From an uncultured Collinsella sp. (GTDB lineage Bacteria > Actinomycetota > Coriobacteriia > Coriobacteriales > Coriobacteriaceae), in contig CABUVH010000089.1 of the NCBI GenBank assembly GCA_902494935.1, positions 1 through 8,220 on the forward strand: 8,220 bases of DNA. Direction: 5' to 3'. The translations under genes and the position numbers were made by a program. Numbering within the stretch: position 1 is the first letter of the stretch; the number at the start of each line of letters is the position of its first letter. Shown here one piece after another: positions 6,081 to 8,220 of this stretch. Below the pieces are notes generated by a model, which was not told where the DNA came from, made no database searches, and saw only the letters and a list, made by a program, of their open reading frames with translations.

Positions 6081-6662
6081 TTGGCGCGCGTAAAACAAAT
6101 AATCGGATGGACCGCGATCGTTCTGTTCGTTGCAACGCTGGCGGGCATCTGGGTGCTGACGGAGCAAAATGCGATGGAGACGTCGTTGCTGAGCGAGTCC
6201 ACCGCGCGTGTGGTGGAGGGCCAGGCTACGGGCGTTCAGGCTACCGGCATCACGGGTGAAATTCAGGCGGGGGACGGCATGACTGAGAGTACCAATCCGG
6301 CTGCCTCGACGGTCCAGCCTGGTCGACTTGCTTCCATTCGCATGTGGGTAGGCGCAAACGTCCGTCGCGTCGCCCATACCGTAGAGTTTTTCTTCGTCGG
6401 ATTGGTCGCCTCGGTGATCGTGGTCTGCTTTTCCAGGCGTCCATGGAGTGTGTGTTCCCGTTGCGTGCCTGTGTTTCTCTTTTGCGCTGCCTGCTCCGTT
6501 GGCGACCAGGTGCATAAGATCTTTGTTCCCGGCAGGCATTTCGACGTTATCGATTTAGGATTCGATGCTGCGGGCTATGTCACCGCCATGCTGTTGGTAT
6601 TGCTGGCAGCGGCGTTGGTGCGCCATGCGACTCGGCCGATCGGCGCCCATGCGAGGCTCTAG
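6081..6662 (+). CDS. VanZ-like family membrane protein
   Basis: The 193-residue protein starts at TTG 6081, chosen because a near-perfect ribosome site AAGGAGGT (6067-6074) lies six bases before it; an earlier TTG at 6039 has none. It has a membrane segment at about 8-26, a polar stretch rich in Thr, Ala and Gly at about 30-85 probably outside the membrane, and further hydrophobic segments at about 102-117, 128-140 and 165-181. VRRVAHTVEFFFVGL (H99, E102) and DQVHKIFVPGRHFDVIDLGFDAAGY (residues 142-166, with D142, H145, R152, D158) match the VanZ-like pattern of RK-AH--EF and DE-HQ-FVPGR---D. VanZ itself gives low-level teicoplanin resistance, but most relatives have no proven role, so resistance should not be assumed. 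A terminator follows, so it is probably transcribed alone or with the recombinase 104 bases upstream. Confidence 0.82.
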   Translation: MARVKQIIGWTAIVLFVATLAGIWVLTEQNAMETSLLSESTARVVEGQATGVQATGITGEIQAGDGMTESTNPAASTVQPGRLASIRMWVGANVRRVAHTVEFFFVGLVASVIVVCFSRRPWSVCSRCVPVFLFCAACSVGDQVHKIFVPGRHFDVIDLGFDAAGYVTAMLLVLLAAALVRHATRPIGAHARL

Positions 6663-6742
6663 CCGGTAACAAACCCGTTTCTGATAATGCGACCTTGTTG
6701 AATTATTTTGTGTCGCGCGTATTTCCGAGCGGTCGGATTTGA

Positions 6743-6770
6743 GGGGCGAGCGGTAGAACGCTCGCCCTTT
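6743..6770 (+). terminator. Intrinsic terminator after the VanZ-like gene
   Basis: GGGCGAGCG (6744-6752) pairs perfectly with CGCTCGCCC (6759-6767) around a GTAGAA loop, with a possible tenth G-T pair and a short TTT tail. It lies 80 bases past the VanZ-like stop and about 100 before the regulator gene, separating the two units. Confidence 0.78.
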
Positions 6771-6792
6771 GTGCGCCACGATGCGGCACAAT

Positions 6793-6832
6793 GTACCGCA
6801 AAAGCTGTTTGTATCCGGTACGAATCGTTCGT
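6793..6832 (+). promoter_or_regulatory. Candidate operator dyads upstream of the murR-like gene
   Basis: Two dyads lie close together: GTACCG (6793-6798) with CGGTAC (6816-6821), and ACGAA-TCG-TTCGT (6820-6832). MurR/RpiR regulators commonly bind palindromes near their own promoters and respond to MurNAc-6-phosphate, so either could be the operator. A weak -10-like TTTAAT (6838-6843) lies just downstream, but I cannot find a convincing -35 box. The arms are short, so this is a suggestion only. Confidence 0.35.
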
Positions 6833-6866
6833 TGGTCTTTAATTCTTCTCAACGGAGGTGTTTGAG

Positions 6867-7717
6867 ATGGCAAACGGATTGCTTTTGCGGCTTCGCGAGC
6901 GTGAGCTCAGCGCGAGCCCGGCGGAACGCAATGTCATCGCATATGTAAGCGCTCATCCGCACGAGGTGGTCGGGCTGTCCGTCCGCGGTCTTGCCGATGT
7001 CACGTTCTCCTCGCCCTCGAGCATTTTGCGCTTTTGCAAGCGTTTGGGTTTTGCGGGCTACAAGGAGTTCCAGCGCGAACTGATTGCCGAGCTGGCGCTC
7101 TTAGGTGACAAGAAAGACGTAGCCCTCGAGGACATCTCCATGGATGACAGCGTCGAACGTATCGTGGGGAAGGTGATGAAAAGCAACGTGCGCACGATCG
7201 AGGCGACGGCGCGAACGCTCGATTACACCGTCTTGGAGCGATGCGCGGCCCGTCTTAAGCGGGCACGCGCGGTCAATCTGTTCGGTATTGGTGCCTCTCG
7301 TTTGGTCGCGCACGACCGGCGCAAAAGCTCATGCGTGTCGACAAAGAGTGCCATCTGTACGACGACTGGCATGATCAGCTCTTATGTGCCAAGAACATGC
7401 ATGAGGGCGATATGGCAATCGCCTTTAGCTACTCGGGCTTGACGCAAGAGGTGCTGGACTGCACCGCCGAGGCTCAACGTCACAACTGTCCCGTTGTGGC
7501 CGTTACCAAAGTAGATGGATCATCCAATCTTGCCACCATGGCCGATGCCGTGCTCGGCGTCGCTGCGAGTGAACCCTTGGTCCGCAGCGGTGCCATGGCT
7601 TCGCGTATGGCCCAGCTTATGGTTGTCGATGCCCTGTACGCTGCTTACGTTGCCAGCGACTACGAACGGGCGACGCATGTCATAAAGCAAAACTACATCG
7701 AGAAACAGGAAAGATGA
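6867..7717 (+). pseudogene. murR: MurR/RpiR-family transcriptional regulator, interrupted by a one-base frameshift
   Basis: These regulators have an N-terminal helix-turn-helix and a C-terminal SIS sugar-phosphate-binding domain; next to murQ the likely ligand is MurNAc-6-phosphate. Frame 1 starts at ATG 6867 (GGAGG at 6854-6858) and encodes the HTH_6 domain (1-77, with SSPSSILRFCKRLGFAGYKEF) and the start of the SIS domain (LFGIGASRLVAHD, to residue 150). From about base 7317 the homologous sequence jumps to another frame (QKLMRVDKECHLYDDW, then IAFSYSGLTQEVL) and runs to TGA 7715-7717. Frame 1 instead continues as nonsense to 7442. Adding one base, for example a third G at 7318-7319, restores an unbroken protein of 283 residues, normal for the family. 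It is therefore a recent inactivating deletion or a sequencing error. The truncated 191-residue product would keep DNA binding but lose the sensor domain. The murR symbol rests on context. Confidence 0.85.
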
Positions 7718-7727
7718 GGTGAATGAA

Positions 7728-8220
7728 ATGCTCGATTTAACAAAATTCACGACCGAACAGCGTAATCAAAGGTCAATGGACCTCGATACGATGACATCGC
7801 TGCAAATCGTCACGACGATGAACGATGAGGATCTTCGTGCCGTCCAGTCGGTCACGAAAGTGTTGCCCCAGGTTGCCATGGCAATCGACTGGACTGCTGA
7901 GACACTCGAGCGCGGCGGGCGCGTCTTTTACATGGGCGCAGGCACCAGCGGTCGTCTGGGCGTACTCGACGCTTCGGAGTGTCCGCCCACGTTTGGCGTG
8001 TCACCCGATCTGATTGTCGGGCTCATTGCCGGAGGCGAGACGGCGTTTATCAAGGCTGTCGAAGGTGCCGAAGACAGCGAGGAGCTTGGCGCGAGCGACC
8101 TGCGGGAGCGTGGACTCTCGGACAAGGATCTTGTCGTTGGCCTGGCGGCAAGCGGCCGTACTCCTTATGTGGTGGGCGGCCTTGTGTACGCCAAGGCAAC
8201 TGGGTGCAAGACCATTGCAA
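7728..8220 (+). CDS. murQ: N-acetylmuramic acid 6-phosphate etherase MurQ (5' part)
   Basis: MurQ cleaves the lactyl ether of MurNAc-6-phosphate, giving GlcNAc-6-phosphate and D-lactate, a cytoplasmic step of peptidoglycan recycling. The 164 residues in the window include the family hallmark VFYMGAGTSGRLGVLDASEC followed by PPTFG at residues 66-90, with E84 and E115 (in EGAEDSEE) at the positions of the catalytic glutamates E83 and E114 of the E. coli enzyme. An SIS fold is present, and LAASGRTPYV at 139-148 is the second phosphate-binding loop. The ATG at 7728 has GAGGTG (7716-7721) six bases before it; a nearby ATG at 7723 leads to a stop after five codons. The start is 10 bases after the regulator stop, so the two form an operon. 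The frame is open to the window edge, and roughly 135 residues of the usual 300 or so are missing. Confidence 0.95.
   Translation, partial: MLDLTKFTTEQRNQRSMDLDTMTSLQIVTTMNDEDLRAVQSVTKVLPQVAMAIDWTAETLERGGRVFYMGAGTSGRLGVLDASECPPTFGVSPDLIVGLIAGGETAFIKAVEGAEDSEELGASDLRERGLSDKDLVVGLAASGRTPYVVGGLVYAKATGCKTIA

Noticed and set aside
6081..6662. Vancomycin or teicoplanin resistance cluster
   Set aside because: Only a distant VanZ-like protein is present; no vanA/B ligase, vanH, vanX or vanRS genes are visible, so no resistance claim is justified.
7311..7335. Programmed -1 ribosomal frameshift in the murR-like gene
   Set aside because: The shift direction would be -1, but in-frame codons CGG CGC AAA AGC give no proper slippery heptamer, and I see no stimulating hairpin or upstream ribosome-like signal. 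This regulator family is not known for programmed shifts. A one-base deletion or sequencing error is simpler.

Overview
The window reads as a stretch of chromosome from a high-GC, gut-type actinobacterium of the class Coriobacteriia; Collinsella or a close relative is my best guess. The grounds are the split C-terminal transketolase subunit, the style of the FtsE, FtsX and RNase R proteins, the strong GGAGG ribosome sites and the short GTCCC-containing palindromes between genes. The genus is inferred from overall impression, not from a marker gene. All recognisable genes lie on the + strand.

Layout. Bases 1-291 are the end of a transketolase C-terminal subunit gene, closed by a strong hairpin terminator. 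Bases 292-794 hold no credible gene but carry two striking perfect inverted repeats: 22-bp arms at 373-439 and 28-bp arms at 569-691. Next come ftsE (795-2015) and ftsX (2002-2922), overlapping by 14 bases and closed by a T-tailed terminator. FtsE has an unusual N-terminal extension of about 170 residues rich in Pro, Ala and Gln. The exoribonuclease gene rnr (3058-5193) follows as its own unit. A solitary small serine recombinase (5371-5976) sits just behind another imperfect palindrome, and a VanZ-like membrane protein (6081-6662, TTG start) follows. The last unit is a MurR/RpiR-type regulator broken by a one-base frameshift (6867-7717) and, 10 bases later, murQ (7728 to the end of the window, incomplete).

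How the genes fit together. Several concern the cell envelope. FtsEX is the ATP-driven membrane complex that controls peptidoglycan hydrolases at division. MurQ, with its MurR-type regulator, recycles N-acetylmuramic acid from the wall. The VanZ-like protein belongs to a membrane family sometimes linked to glycopeptide response. Transketolase (pentose phosphate pathway) and RNase R (RNA turnover) are housekeeping. The recombinase and the palindromic repeats are the mobile or accessory part.

The observations most worth a second look are the frameshift in the murR-like gene, the two perfect inverted repeats upstream of ftsE, the long disordered-looking FtsE extension, and the lone recombinase with its adjacent palindrome. 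I do not see a clearly new multi-gene system here.
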